Source: Marinobacter sp. LV10R510-11A (GTDB taxonomy: Bacteria > Pseudomonadota > Gammaproteobacteria > Pseudomonadales > Oleiphilaceae). From it: a stretch of 64,000 nt of DNA. The position numbers and the translations under genes are program-made. The notes beneath the pieces are model-generated. The model was not told where the DNA came from. It ran no database searches and saw only the letters and a list, made by a program, of their open reading frames with translations. The stretch spans positions 4,092,001 through 4,156,000 of the forward strand of contig NZ_LT907980.1 of assembly GCF_900215155.1 (NCBI RefSeq), in the 5' to 3' direction. Shown here in pieces: positions 44,514 through 54,145 of this stretch. Numbering within the stretch: position 1 is the first letter of the stretch; every line of letters starts with the position of its first letter.

Positions 44514-45257
44514 CTAGGCTTTCACACATACGAAGATCGCGTTTCCTGAAGCTTTGTCCCACGGAGTGATCTTCTCATAGTCGTGTTCAAGGAGTTGGAC
44601 GTCAAAATACGGCTGCAGGATTTCCGTCAGCTCTTCAAAACTCAAAGCCACCATCGGGTGTTCGTCATCCCATGATTGCGTGACGCCCTCCGTTGTTTTG
44701 TTGATGCTGAGTTTAAGGGATTGCTTCTCACCCTGGCCACGGTAGTGCCATGCGGAGCTGAAGGTGAACAGGCTGTGCTCTTGCTTGACTGTGTGCCTTT
44801 CAGAGAGCGTGTTGTCTATCTTGTTTTTATCAACAGAGTTAAAACAAAACACACCGCCCGGTTTTAGTGCGCGATGTGCGCTGGCAATGCACTGCGTTAG
44901 TTTCTCGATGCCATCGCTGTAGTGGATGGAATACAAAAAGCAGGTGATTAAATCGAGAGGCTCATCCACTTCAAAATCACACATGTCTCCTAATGAGAAC
45001 TGCGCTTCTGGGCATCGGCTTTTGGCTTGTTCCAGCATGGGCTGGTTTATGTCCAGGCCACTGCATTGGAACCCGAAATCGATGAAGTGGCGAATGTGCG
45101 GCCCGGTTCCACAGGCCAGATCCAAGTGGGTGTTGCCACCATTGCCAAAAAGCCGGTGCAGCCTTTGAATGCCGTAGCTTTGGGTATAATAATGGATGTC
45201 TGCACACATTAAGTCGTAGTAGCCAGACAAGTCGGTATACAGATAATTTGCGGACAT
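44514..45257 (-). CDS. Class I SAM-dependent methyltransferase
   Basis: A 247-residue methyltransferase. SAM motif I is HLDLACGTGPHIRHF, the strand 2 acid is in GLDINQPMLEQAKSRC, and the post-motif reads HRALKPGGVFCFNSVD. The initial segment YLYTDLSGYYDLMCADIHYY is typical of the methyltransferases grouped with DUF4942-free SAM enzymes; the substrate is unknown. The start at 45257 avoids overlap with the upstream kinase gene, which ends at 45340. It could be the last gene of the bkd-kinase transcript. Confidence 0.88.
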   Translation of the reverse strand: MSANYLYTDLSGYYDLMCADIHYYTQSYGIQRLHRLFGNGGNTHLDLACGTGPHIRHFIDFGFQCSGLDINQPMLEQAKSRCPEAQFSLGDMCDFEVDEPLDLITCFLYSIHYSDGIEKLTQCIASAHRALKPGGVFCFNSVDKNKIDNTLSERHTVKQEHSLFTFSSAWHYRGQGEKQSLKLSINKTTEGVTQSWDDEHPMVALSFEELTEILQPYFDVQLLEHDYEKITPWDKASGNAIFVCVKA

Positions 45258-45339
45258 GGCAGCCTGGTGGAATGAGCGGAAACACTTTACGGCGGCGCAT
45301 CGTAAACCAATCCCGCGTGTTTGCGAAGCGCATAAGAGG

Positions 45340-47214
45340 CTAGCTTGCCTCAGTGGCTTCCTGCCTTGGGTTTCTGGGGTAATAACGTTCCGGCAGCTTT
45401 TCAATATAGGGGAAAAAGCGCGCGTCTTTGTAGGGCATTTTCATAAAGCCCGACACGCCCAGGCCGGTTATCTGATCCACAGCCGCCAGTATTTCGTCCA
45501 GCCGCTGGCGGAACTCGTCCTCTTTTTCTGGATCCAATAGGCGGTACTGGCTGTGGATTTTGAGATGGCGTGGCAGGGCTTCGAAAATAATCATGCCGGT
45601 GTGGCGGATGGTGTTGAGCGCCTCAAGGGATTTGATGATGGTTTGTGGCAGCACCAGAAACTCCTCCGGATCTGGCCCGTCCTCAAAGTAGGAGTGCACC
45701 CGTGAGCGGTCTTCCACTTCCGGCGCTGAACTCACCTGATATGGCAGTCGCATCTCTGGTGGCGCAACGAATGACTGCTCGGGCTCCTCGCGCTCAATAT
45801 GCAGGGTGTCTCGGGCGTTGAACAGACAACTTTTGAAAATGCCCTGGCGGTAGATTGCCTGAGCCAGGTTGACCATGTTGTTCACCGCCGTAGTGAAAGC
45901 GGTTTTGAGCTCTGGGTTGTGCAGGTTCAGGGAGGTATCTACGTAAACGCCGTCAGTTTCCCAGCGCACCGCGAGCCCGCCTTCTACAGGATAACGACCA
46001 AGCCGGCTGACTGAGGCGAGGAATGCTTTTTCGGTTTCCCCCATGCCCTGCATGAAATTTTTGTAGTATCGATCTAGCTGCACGTCGTTGACGTCGTTCA
46101 GGGTTTCTGGAGCACCTTCCTGGCGCAGAAAGGATTTACGGGAACTGTAGACCACGGTGTCGATCTCCCGGCCAGAGAGCCGTGTCCAGATGGGCACTAA
46201 AGGTATGGGCACCGGTTCTGGCAGGTCGATCATCACCGTGCGGCCTATGCGCGGCATCTCTTTCAGGTAATGGTCGCCGGCACGCATGCGCCGTGCGGGA
46301 TCCGGGTCGAGCATGCCGTCTAGCATGCGGGCAAATTCCATGGGTAAGCCAAGCGCTGTGGCGGGTATTGCCAAATGGCCAAAGCGGCAAGACTGGCCGG
46401 AGGCCAGCGCGTAGAGGGTTGCTGCCGCACCTTGCTCATCAAACCTTGGGGACGACAGGCCGCCATAGAGTTGCTCTTCGCCAATAAAGTAAACGTCGCC
46501 CAGGCGTGCGTTGGTCTGCTGCAGGTTGTCAGACATCAGCTCCATCACGCTTGGGCTGAGAAACTGCTGGTTGGCGTCTAACTGGGCAAATACCGAGGAG
46601 CCCCAGTCGATCAGGGCGATGTTTTCGCTTTCTGCATCAAACACTACATTGGACGGCTTGATATCCCCGTGCACGATAGGGCGCTTCCCGTTATCGGCTT
46701 CGCGCCTTAGATTGCGCAGAATATCGGCCAGTTGATCGGCAATGCGGATAATCAGGCGCGGGCTCAGGCGGCCTCGCTGGAGTGATACTTCCTCCAGGTT
46801 AAAGCCCGGCGCCCGCTCCATGACCAGTATCGATTGTTTGCCGGCGCGGTGGAAGGCGACCAGGTTGGGCACCCGGGGGTGCTCTACCTGTTCCAGAATA
46901 TAGGCTTCGTCTTCCAGCCGATCGTGCAGGTGCTGAGGCAGGGTGATGCGGGTAAACTTGAACACATGCTCAAGGTCCCGCGCGCCTTCTAAAGGCAACC
47001 GGCCGGCGAACACAAAGCCGTAGGCGCCCTTACCAATCATCGCGATGTCGGCGTAGCCCATCTGTTTGAGCTGGGTTGTGCATAGCGCAACCCAGTCTTT
47101 CAGCTTTCTCGCATCGTCGTGGCTGAGCAGGTAAACCGACTGCTCTTCCGGGATGTAGAATTGCTGCAGCTGCGCCGGTTGCGGCGTCGGCGGTGATGGG
47201 TTCGGTGGCACCAT
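45340..47214 (-). CDS. Serine/threonine protein kinase linked to the bkd operon
   Basis: A 624-residue cytosolic protein with an N-terminal kinase domain (about 40-320). The glycine loop is IGKGAYGFVFAG, the ATP-binding Lys is in HVFKFTR, the catalytic loop is HGDIKPSNVVF, and the metal-binding loop is IDWGSS, i.e. DWG instead of DFG. All catalytic residues appear present. The C-terminal 280 residues are not recognised and have no transmembrane or PASTA segments. It starts 4 bp after the stop of the E2 gene, so it is made from the dehydrogenase transcript. The substrate is not known. Confidence 0.88.
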   Translation of the reverse strand: MVPPNPSPPTPQPAQLQQFYIPEEQSVYLLSHDDARKLKDWVALCTTQLKQMGYADIAMIGKGAYGFVFAGRLPLEGARDLEHVFKFTRITLPQHLHDRLEDEAYILEQVEHPRVPNLVAFHRAGKQSILVMERAPGFNLEEVSLQRGRLSPRLIIRIADQLADILRNLRREADNGKRPIVHGDIKPSNVVFDAESENIALIDWGSSVFAQLDANQQFLSPSVMELMSDNLQQTNARLGDVYFIGEEQLYGGLSSPRFDEQGAAATLYALASGQSCRFGHLAIPATALGLPMEFARMLDGMLDPDPARRMRAGDHYLKEMPRIGRTVMIDLPEPVPIPLVPIWTRLSGREIDTVVYSSRKSFLRQEGAPETLNDVNDVQLDRYYKNFMQGMGETEKAFLASVSRLGRYPVEGGLAVRWETDGVYVDTSLNLHNPELKTAFTTAVNNMVNLAQAIYRQGIFKSCLFNARDTLHIEREEPEQSFVAPPEMRLPYQVSSAPEVEDRSRVHSYFEDGPDPEEFLVLPQTIIKSLEALNTIRHTGMIIFEALPRHLKIHSQYRLLDPEKEDEFRQRLDEILAAVDQITGLGVSGFMKMPYKDARFFPYIEKLPERYYPRNPRQEATEAS

Positions 47215-47218
47215 GCAA

Positions 47219-48505
47219 TCAGCCCAAGTGGAGGAGCATGGATTGCGGTGACTCTAGGTAGCCCTTCCACAGATTATTGAACCGGGCGATGGTACCGCCA
47301 TCAATAATGCGGTGGTCGCCCGCCCAGCTGATCGTCATGATCGAACGCTCTACCACTTGCCCGTTGGCATCAAAGCGCGGCAGTTTCTGGGTGCGCCCCA
47401 AGGCCACAATCGCCACTTCCGGCGCATTGATGATGGGCGAGGCGTAGGTGCCGCCCAGTGCGCCAATGTTGGAGATGGTAATGGTGCCGCCTTTGAGATC
47501 CGCCTGGCTTACCCGGCCTTCCCGGGCCGATTCGGTCAGCCGGGTTACCTCGTTAGCAATCTCCAGCAAGGTGAGCTGACCCACATTCTTCACGTTAGGT
47601 ACAAGCAGCCCGATTTTGCTGTCCACGGCCATGCCTATGTTGCAGTGGGGCTGGTAGTGAACCTCGGTAACGTCTTCGTTGATCTGGCTGTTGAGCACGG
47701 GGTATTCCCGAACCGCGAGCGCGATCGCTTTCATGATGAACGGCATCAGTGTGAGGCGTGAGCCCCGGGCTTCGGCTTCCGGTTTGAGTTGCTGGCGCAG
47801 GCTCAGCAATTCGGTGACATCGATGTCTTCACTGAAGTTGAAGTGCGGAATGGTGGATGCAGAAGCTACCATGCGCTTGGCCATAACGGCCTGCATGCCT
47901 TTTATGGGCTCTATGCGGACTTCCTGGTTTTGCGCTTCAAGTCTTCGCGGCCTGCTTTCGGAGGCTGATGAACCCCCTGATGTAGGCTGTTCCATATGCG
48001 ACAGCACATCGGCTTTGAGTACGCGACCGTCCTTGCCTGAGCCTTCGATATCTCCCAGCGTCAGTTCATTTTCGCGAACCAGGCGGCGCACAGCTGGGCT
48101 GGCGGGAGTTCGTTGGCCATCCGTGGAGGCGGTTGATTTTGCAACAGGCGCTGTAGCTGCTTCCGGCTTTTGTTGAGCTTCAGCCTGCTTTGCCTCTGGC
48201 TCCGCGCTTTCGCCTTCATTGCTGGCCTTTGTCTTTTCACCAGAGCCCTCAGTAGAGCCTTCACCACTTTCATCAACAAGCTCAAACAGCGGCGCATGCA
48301 CTTTGGCTATGTCGCCTTCCTTCCAGTACAGGCGGGTTACCCGTCCCTTGTAAGGGGCGGGAATCTCTACCAGCGCCTTATCTGTCATCACTTCCGCGAC
48401 TGGCTGATCTTCTTCAATCAGATCACCTTCACTGACCAGCCATTTGACCAGCTCACATTCCACGATACCTTCGCCGATATCGGGCAGTATAAAATCACTC
48501 ATCAT
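47219..48505 (-). CDS. bkdB: Branched-chain 2-oxoacid dehydrogenase E2 (dihydrolipoyl transacylase)
   Basis: A 428-residue E2 core protein. Residues 1-78 are a lipoyl domain with the lipoylated Lys in VMTDKALVEIPAP. An Ala/Glu/Lys-rich linker follows, then the peripheral-subunit-binding domain (SPAVRRLVRENELTLGDIEG, about 137-170). The catalytic acyltransferase domain ends with the active-site DHRIIDGG. It transfers the branched acyl group from lipoyl to CoA. It follows the E1 beta gene by 23 bp. No dihydrolipoyl dehydrogenase (E3) gene follows, so E3 must be supplied elsewhere. Confidence 0.94.
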   Translation of the reverse strand: MMSDFILPDIGEGIVECELVKWLVSEGDLIEEDQPVAEVMTDKALVEIPAPYKGRVTRLYWKEGDIAKVHAPLFELVDESGEGSTEGSGEKTKASNEGESAEPEAKQAEAQQKPEAATAPVAKSTASTDGQRTPASPAVRRLVRENELTLGDIEGSGKDGRVLKADVLSHMEQPTSGGSSASESRPRRLEAQNQEVRIEPIKGMQAVMAKRMVASASTIPHFNFSEDIDVTELLSLRQQLKPEAEARGSRLTLMPFIMKAIALAVREYPVLNSQINEDVTEVHYQPHCNIGMAVDSKIGLLVPNVKNVGQLTLLEIANEVTRLTESAREGRVSQADLKGGTITISNIGALGGTYASPIINAPEVAIVALGRTQKLPRFDANGQVVERSIMTISWAGDHRIIDGGTIARFNNLWKGYLESPQSMLLHLG

Positions 48506-48528
48506 TGCTCTCCTGTCCGGATATCAGT

Positions 48529-49506
48529 CTAGAATTCGACGCTTTCCCGAATGGCCTCATAGACCTTCAGGTGATTGGGGAAGTGCTCTTTCTCCAGCAC
48601 CAGCGGGAAGGGGGTGTCCATCCCGGTGACCCGTGCGATCGGGGATTCCAGATAGAGGAAGCAGCGCTCCTGAATGGTAGCGGCTATCTCGCCGGCAAAG
48701 CCGCCCGTTAGCGGTGCTTCGTGGGTGATCACCAGGCGCCCGGTTTTCAGCACCGATTCGACTACGGTTTCCATATCCCAAGGTAGGATCGTGCGCAGAT
48801 CAATGACCTCGCAGGAGATTCCTTCCTTCTCCGCCATCTCGACGGCTTTGTCGATCACTTCCATCTGGGCGCCCCAGCCCAGCACCGTTACATCGGTGCC
48901 TTCCTTCAGAACTTCGGCTACGCCTATAGGCAACTGGTACTCACCTTCCGGCACCTCGCCTACGGAGGCGCGATACAGACGCTTGGGCTCAAAGAACAGG
49001 GTAGGGTTGGGGTCGTTAATGGAAGCCAGTAGCAGCCCTTTAGCCTGATGGGGGTTGCGCGGTACCACAATTTTCAGGCCCGGTGTGTGGGCGAAATAAG
49101 CTTCCGGCGACTGGGAGTGGTAAAGGCCACCGGCTATGCCGCCGCCGTAGGGCGCTCGAATGGTTAAGCCACCCACATTGAACAGGTTGCCTGAGCGGTA
49201 GCGAAATTTCGCAGACTCGTTAACAATCTGGTCGAAGGCGGGGAATATGTAGTCTGCAAACTGTATCTCGGCCACTGGGAACGAGCCCTGAGCCGCCAGG
49301 CCGTTGGCGAACCCGATAATGCCCTGTTCCACTAGGGGCGTGTTAAAGCAGCGATCTTTGCCGTACTTCTGTTGCAGATTACTGGTGGCCCGGAATACGC
49401 CACCAAAAATACCCACATCCTCGCCAAAACACAGAACCCGGTCGTTGGTTGCCATCGAGATATCAAGGGCATCATTGATCGCCTGCAGCATGTTCATTTT
49501 TGGCAT
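48529..49506 (-). CDS. bkdA2: Branched-chain 2-oxoacid dehydrogenase E1 beta subunit
   Basis: A 325-residue transketolase-like subunit. It starts [20 protein letters not shown] and has the typical [14 protein letters not shown] and [20 protein letters not shown] segments that complete the thiamine diphosphate site with E1 alpha. Start follows the E1 alpha stop by 1 bp. Together they decarboxylate the 2-oxo acids from valine, leucine and isoleucine. Confidence 0.94.
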   Translation of the reverse strand: MPKMNMLQAINDALDISMATNDRVLCFGEDVGIFGGVFRATSNLQQKYGKDRCFNTPLVEQGIIGFANGLAAQGSFPVAEIQFADYIFPAFDQIVNESAKFRYRSGNLFNVGGLTIRAPYGGGIAGGLYHSQSPEAYFAHTPGLKIVVPRNPHQAKGLLLASINDPNPTLFFEPKRLYRASVGEVPEGEYQLPIGVAEVLKEGTDVTVLGWGAQMEVIDKAVEMAEKEGISCEVIDLRTILPWDMETVVESVLKTGRLVITHEAPLTGGFAGEIAATIQERCFLYLESPIARVTGMDTPFPLVLEKEHFPNHLKVYEAIRESVEF

Positions 49507-49507
49507 G

Positions 49508-50692
49508 TTATACCCCTCCCTGAACGTGAGCGGCCGACTTGGGATACTCCTCTGGATACTTGCGGATGTGCGCTTTGAGCTTTTCGAATTGCGCGTTCAG
49601 CAGCGGCGGCACTTCGTCGTATACATCCGTTATCAGGGATTCCAATGGGGGAGGTGGAAGCTTTTGGGCACGTTTCATGGTTTCAAGCACTTCACGGCGC
49701 AGGCGTTCCTGCAGCTCTTTCTCTTCGCTTTCGCTCCACCATTTTTTCTTCGTGAGCCAGTTGTACATGCGAAGAATGGGGTCCTTCTCGCGCCACAGGG
49801 CCTCTTCGTCTTTGCTGCGATAGCCGGAAGGATCATCGGATGACGAGTGCGCCGCCAGGCGATAAGTCATGGCTTCGATCAGAACCGGGCGGTTCTCTTC
49901 CACCGCTAGTTTGCGAGCGGCTTCGGTGGCCTGGTAAACGGCCAGAATATCGTTGCCGTCCACACGGATTACATCCATTTTATAGCCGAAGGCTCGTGGA
50001 GCTATGCCGTCTGCAGCGAACTGCTCAACGGCGGGCGTCGAAATGGCGTAACCATTGTTTCGACAGATAAAAATAGCGGGTACGCGGTGCACAGCTGCCA
50101 TGTTAAGTCCAGCATGGAAGTCGCCTTCCGAGGCCGCGCCTTCGCCGAAATAGACCACGGTGCAATGCCCGTCGCCGGCCATTTTCTGGCCATAGGCATA
50201 GCCAGTAGCCTGAGGGATCTGAGTGGCCAGCGGCGACGAGATCGTCATGTAGTTGAGCTTGCTGGAACCATAGTGAACTGGCATCTGGCGGCCTTTGCCA
50301 TAATCCAATTCATTGCCAAACAGCTGGTTCATGAACTCGTCAATGGTGAAGCCGCGATAGGCCAAGGTGCCCTGCTCACGGTACTGGGCCATGATCATGT
50401 CGGCGTCGTCCAGCGCGGCGGTACTGCCGATAACGGAAGCCTCCTCGCCGGTGCACTGCATGTAGAAACTGAGGCGGCCCTGGCGCTGGGCACCAAGCAT
50501 GCGTTCATCCAGTACGCGGGTTGTAACCATCGCACGGTAGATTCGCAAAGCTTTCCCTTTGTCGAGGTCAGGGGCTTTGCCGCTTTTATAGAGCGTGCCG
50601 TCTTGTTTGAGGAGTTTAAACGTCGGGATGCGATATTCCGCACCGTCTGTAAAGACGGGGGTATAAACAGTTTTGGACTTTGTTGTTGTCAT
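49508..50692 (-). CDS. bkdA1: Branched-chain 2-oxoacid dehydrogenase E1 alpha subunit
   Basis: A 394-residue thiamine diphosphate-dependent subunit. The ThDP/Mg site is [16 protein letters not shown] to [11 protein letters not shown]. The loop [17 protein letters not shown] matches the branched-chain E1 alpha signature rather than pyruvate dehydrogenase, and is the loop phosphorylated in mitochondrial enzymes. The start at 50692 has GAAGAGGA 4-11 bp upstream; the longer frame to 50728 is not supported. First gene of bkdA1-bkdA2-bkdB-kinase. Confidence 0.94.
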   Translation of the reverse strand: MTTTKSKTVYTPVFTDGAEYRIPTFKLLKQDGTLYKSGKAPDLDKGKALRIYRAMVTTRVLDERMLGAQRQGRLSFYMQCTGEEASVIGSTAALDDADMIMAQYREQGTLAYRGFTIDEFMNQLFGNELDYGKGRQMPVHYGSSKLNYMTISSPLATQIPQATGYAYGQKMAGDGHCTVVYFGEGAASEGDFHAGLNMAAVHRVPAIFICRNNGYAISTPAVEQFAADGIAPRAFGYKMDVIRVDGNDILAVYQATEAARKLAVEENRPVLIEAMTYRLAAHSSSDDPSGYRSKDEEALWREKDPILRMYNWLTKKKWWSESEEKELQERLRREVLETMKRAQKLPPPPLESLITDVYDEVPPLLNAQFEKLKAHIRKYPEEYPKSAAHVQGGV

Positions 50693-51018
50693 AATCCTCT
50701 TCCTGGGGTGATGGCTTGAGGAACGCAATGCCCCTTGTGAGGGCTTCGTTAATTTACGGAGCCTTGTTCTATCTGCCGGTGTTTCGCCAAAGTATAGAAC
50801 GCTTTATACAACTCTGCCGGCGTTGTAATGATGCTCCCGTTGCCAGTCTGTTCGGTTTGGGTAAAACCGACTCATGTCTGGCAAAGTTGACCTTAACGTA
50901 AAGTGCGTTTCTTGGGTAGTACCTTTCTAGGTGAGCTATAGCTCCGGAGAAGATAGACTGCACGTGCACCGGCGGCTCGCACCGCTTCTGACAGGATTCT
51001 TAAAAAGGGTAAAGGGAT
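50693..51018. other. Divergent intergenic region between bkdA1 and DUF2339 genes (about 325 bp)
   Basis: No coding frame is convincing. It holds the promoters of the two divergent transcripts and a candidate regulator site at 50887-50903. Several A/T-rich stretches could be -10 elements, but none has a well-matched -35 partner. Confidence 0.6.
50887..50903. promoter_or_regulatory. Candidate LiuR-type (MerR family) operator
   Basis: TTGACCTTAACGTAAAG is an imperfect dyad around TTAACG that resembles the operators described for LiuR, the MerR-family regulator of branched-chain amino acid catabolism in proteobacteria (TT-x-ACGT-x-AACGT-x-AA pattern, recalled from memory). It lies 195 bp upstream of bkdA1. 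No liuR gene is in the window. Confidence 0.35.
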
Positions 51019-53225
51019 TTGGACGCAATACTGATTCTTCTAGGCGTGGGCCTCGCGTTGTTCATATCTGTGGGCTCCGTTCTTGGTTTTTTGGCTTACC
51101 AGAAACGGAATGAGCAGGTCGCTCGTGTTGATGCACTGAACCTCGAGGTCGCGTCGCTGAGCCTTGAGGTTACCGAGTTACGCCTGCAAATTAAGCACAC
51201 TCAACCACCAACTGCCACGACGCCAACTGTGCCGGCGCCGCTGCCGGAAGCCGATGACCGAGTTGAACCCCGTAAGCCGTCCCGCATTATGGCAGCCCTA
51301 AAAGAAAACTGGATGGTTTGGCTGGGTGGCCTGAGTGTGGCACTGGCTATCATGGGCCTGAGTGGCGCCTATCTTGTACCCCTGTTGATTGGTGGTGAAG
51401 GCGGCAGTGTTGCCTTTGTGCTTTCCTACAGCTTCGTAATCACCCTCAGCTCACTTCTGTTAATGCGTTACGTGTTCCGTGACTGGCTGTGGTACGCGAC
51501 TCTGGCTGGTGCATTGCTGTGGTGGGCTGTCACCGTGGCTGCAGCGCCGGCTGCTTCGGCAACGGCCTGTTATCTGGCCGCGCTGTTTGTGGTTTTTGCG
51601 TTCTTGCCGGGCAGGGGACAAGCGGCGCCTTCGCGTTTGCGCGAGGCGTTTCTGCCGCTATTGGCTATTTGGGGGCTGTCGATTGCTCAACAGTCTGGCG
51701 ACAATTCATCAATGTGGAGTTGGTTATTCATCCTGCCGGCTGCATCCCTAATTCCCCAGAGTAGGGGGCGCTGTGGTTTTTACCTTGGGGCGCGGTCTTG
51801 GCAAGCGCAGCCGGCTGGCTGCTTTATATGGGTAAAATGGATGGCGACTTGATCTATCTGCTGCAGATACCTCTGAGCCAGCAGACGGGCTTTATCAGCT
51901 ACCTTATTGCCGCCGCGATAATTACTACCGGCGTTGGTTTATGGCTTTGGGGGCACTATACCGATCAACGTCGCTGGGCCTCGCTAACGCTGCTTTCACC
52001 GATGGTGTGGCTGGTGCTCGGTTGGCTTTTGCTGCACGGCTATGGCGAGACGTCTGCCGTGTGGGCAGTCGCTACTTTGCTGGTTGGCGCTGTTTACGGC
52101 GTGCTGGCCTGGCGAATGGAAGGGCATCCGCGTTACGAGAACGGCGTGGTTTGGGCCGTGCTGGCGGCGCACCTTAGCTACTCGCTGGCTACGGTTATGG
52201 CGTTTCGTGAAGCGTCACTCACCTTGGCCCTATCTGTTCAGTTTGTCAGCCTTACTTGGCTAGCACGGCGGTACCAGATGCCAGAGCTATACCTGCTTCT
52301 GAAAGGCGTGTTGGCACTGGTTGTCGCTAGGCTCACATTCAACCCCTGGCTGCAGGGATATGACCCCAGTGTTCACTGGTCGCTGTGGACATACGGCGGC
52401 GCAACGCTGCTAGCGGCGGTTGCCACCAAGCTCGCCGATAAAGGCCATTCGATTCGCCCCTGGCTGGAAGGCGCAACCTTGCACCTTCTGGTTCTATTCC
52501 TGGGCACAGAACTGCGTTACTGGCTTTACGACGGTGACATCTTCGCCCACGAATACAGCCTTATTGAAGCAACGATGAACACATTGCTTTGGGGGGCACT
52601 CAGTGTGACTTATGCGGTTCGTGCTAAAGCAAGCCAGTCACTGGCCTGGCTCTACCGACTGTTCTCATGGATGCTGCTGGCGCTTTCAAGTATCAGCTAT
52701 CTCACGCTGCTTACCCTGCACAACCCTTGGTGGAGTGACGGCGCTATTAGCAGTACCCCCATTTTCAATATGCTGCTTCCTGCCTTTGGTGGCCCGGTGC
52801 TACTGGCGTTTGTTATCAGCCGGTTCCCGGAGATCGCGCCTAGGTTTTGGTCGCTGTGTGTTGCGGCTGCGGGCTTTCTCCTGTTCACTGCGCTGGAGAT
52901 TCGTCAGCTTTGGCAAAGCAGCGATATGGCACTGTGGTTTGGTATGACGGAGGGCGAGCTGTATACCTACTCGGTTGTTGGCATGCTGTACGCCATCGCC
53001 GCTATTATCTATTCCACAGTTTATTCGGCGAAAGGTGGCCAAGTTGTGTTGTATAAGGCAGGCATGGCTCTGCTGGGTATCGTGATTGGTAAGATTTTCC
53101 TAATCGATATGGCCGGCCTGCAAGGGTTGTGGCGGGTTGCTGCCTTTATGGGGCTGGGGCTTGCTTTGTTGGGCCTTGCTTGGCTGTACCGAAAAGCGCA
53201 GCGTGCCAGTGTTCAGGCTTCATGA
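51019..53225 (+). pseudogene. DUF2339 multi-span membrane protein gene, interrupted by a frameshift
   Basis: Two overlapping frames encode one DUF2339 protein of about 735 residues. Frame one (from TTG 51019, LDAILILLGVGLALF) carries the N-terminal helix, a coiled coil and the first membrane helices. It runs off at a G5 run (51764-51768), and the downstream frame resumes with GALWFLPWGAVLASAAGWLL and ends at 53225. One extra G at the run would restore the frame. The downstream part has about 15 hydrophobic helices. Either a sequence error, slippage or a recent mutation. The family has no known function. Confidence 0.82.
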
Positions 53226-53254
53226 GCCTCATTTATTAGACAGAGATCCAGATT

Positions 53255-53638
53255 ATGAGTGATGAGCAGTTAACGAGTGTGCTCGAGTTGAGCGGCGAAG
53301 ACCGATACGACTACTTCCTGAGCGAAGTGCTGGAAGCGCGGGAGATCTGGATATTGATCAATTCCGAGAACCGCTTTTTATCAATCGTGTCGGAAGACGA
53401 TGGTGTGGCGCACTTGCCGGTCTGGCCCAGTTCAGAATTCGCCGTTGCGTACGCTAAGAATTCGGACGATTTGACCCCGAAAGGCATTTCGCTGCCGGAT
53501 TTCTTCAAGAAATGGGTGCCGGGCCTGTCCAAAGACGGGTTGCATGTGGGTGTGTTCCCAGGCCTTGATGAAACCGTGTGGATAACCGAAGCCGACGAAC
53601 TGAAGAAAGATCTGCAAGATGAGCTTTCTAGTTTCTAG
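53255..53638 (+). CDS. DUF2750 family protein
   Basis: A 127-residue cytosolic acidic protein. The pattern RYDYFLSEVLEAREIWILIN, then VWPSSEFAVAYA and VGVFPGLDETVWITEADEL, is that of DUF2750. Function unknown. It begins 29 bp after the DUF2339 stop, so it may be co-transcribed. Confidence 0.88.
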   Translation: MSDEQLTSVLELSGEDRYDYFLSEVLEAREIWILINSENRFLSIVSEDDGVAHLPVWPSSEFAVAYAKNSDDLTPKGISLPDFFKKWVPGLSKDGLHVGVFPGLDETVWITEADELKKDLQDELSSF

Positions 53639-53749
53639 AACCCCATCGTTTTAGGTGGTCAGTAAGTAGCCTGGTCAGTTAACAGTCATATTTGTCGAAC
53701 ACGCGTTTTAACTGGCCCGAGCTTACTTGTCCCGCGCCTTTTCACAAAG

Positions 53750-53758
53750 TTATCCACA
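53750..53758 (+). other. Single consensus DnaA box
   Basis: TTATCCACA matches the DnaA consensus exactly. Only one perfect box is present, with one weaker AAGTTATCC-like element on the other strand near 53775, and no AT-rich repeat or dnaA gene. It is not an origin; it may be a titration or regulatory site, or chance. Confidence 0.35.
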
Positions 53759-53839
53759 GATTCACGGGATAACTTTTACGCAGGAAATTCACGCTGGCGC
53801 CTGCGGGGCCCGATAAGCCGGCATTAAAGGAGTTTCGTC

Positions 53840-54019
53840 ATGGGAACACTGTTAATTATTCTCGCCGTTCTGTTTTTGGCGCTGATCGTTATTCTGCCTC
53901 TGATTGAGAAATATGCACCGAAAGGTGAGGCGCGCAGCTATGGCAATCTCACGCGATTCATTTTTCCGCTGGTGGCCCTGTTGATCGTGGCGCAAATGAT
54001 TCGATACTATTTTTTCTAA
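53840..54019 (+). CDS. Small two-helix membrane protein (59 aa)
   Basis: A short gene not otherwise annotated. The product begins MGTLLIILAVLFLALIVILP, has a charged turn EKYAPKGEARSYG, and a second helix FIFPLVALLIVAQMIRYYFF. AAAGGAG lies 7-13 bp before ATG, a near-perfect ribosome-binding site, which strongly supports translation. No family is recognised. Confidence 0.75.
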   Translation: MGTLLIILAVLFLALIVILPLIEKYAPKGEARSYGNLTRFIFPLVALLIVAQMIRYYFF

Positions 54020-54145
54020 ACTACAGGTTTTTCTGAGCAGGCTTCGCCCGTCAATTTTTTTTACACTTTCGCTAAATCTGTCTGAGCCGGTGCAACGCAA
54101 GTACCGGCGTTATCCCCATAAAGAGCTTTCCGGAACAGATATCGC

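Noticed and set aside
53750..53758. Chromosomal replication origin
   Set aside because: Only one perfect DnaA box, no AT-rich unwinding element, and no dnaA, dnaN or gidA genes nearby.
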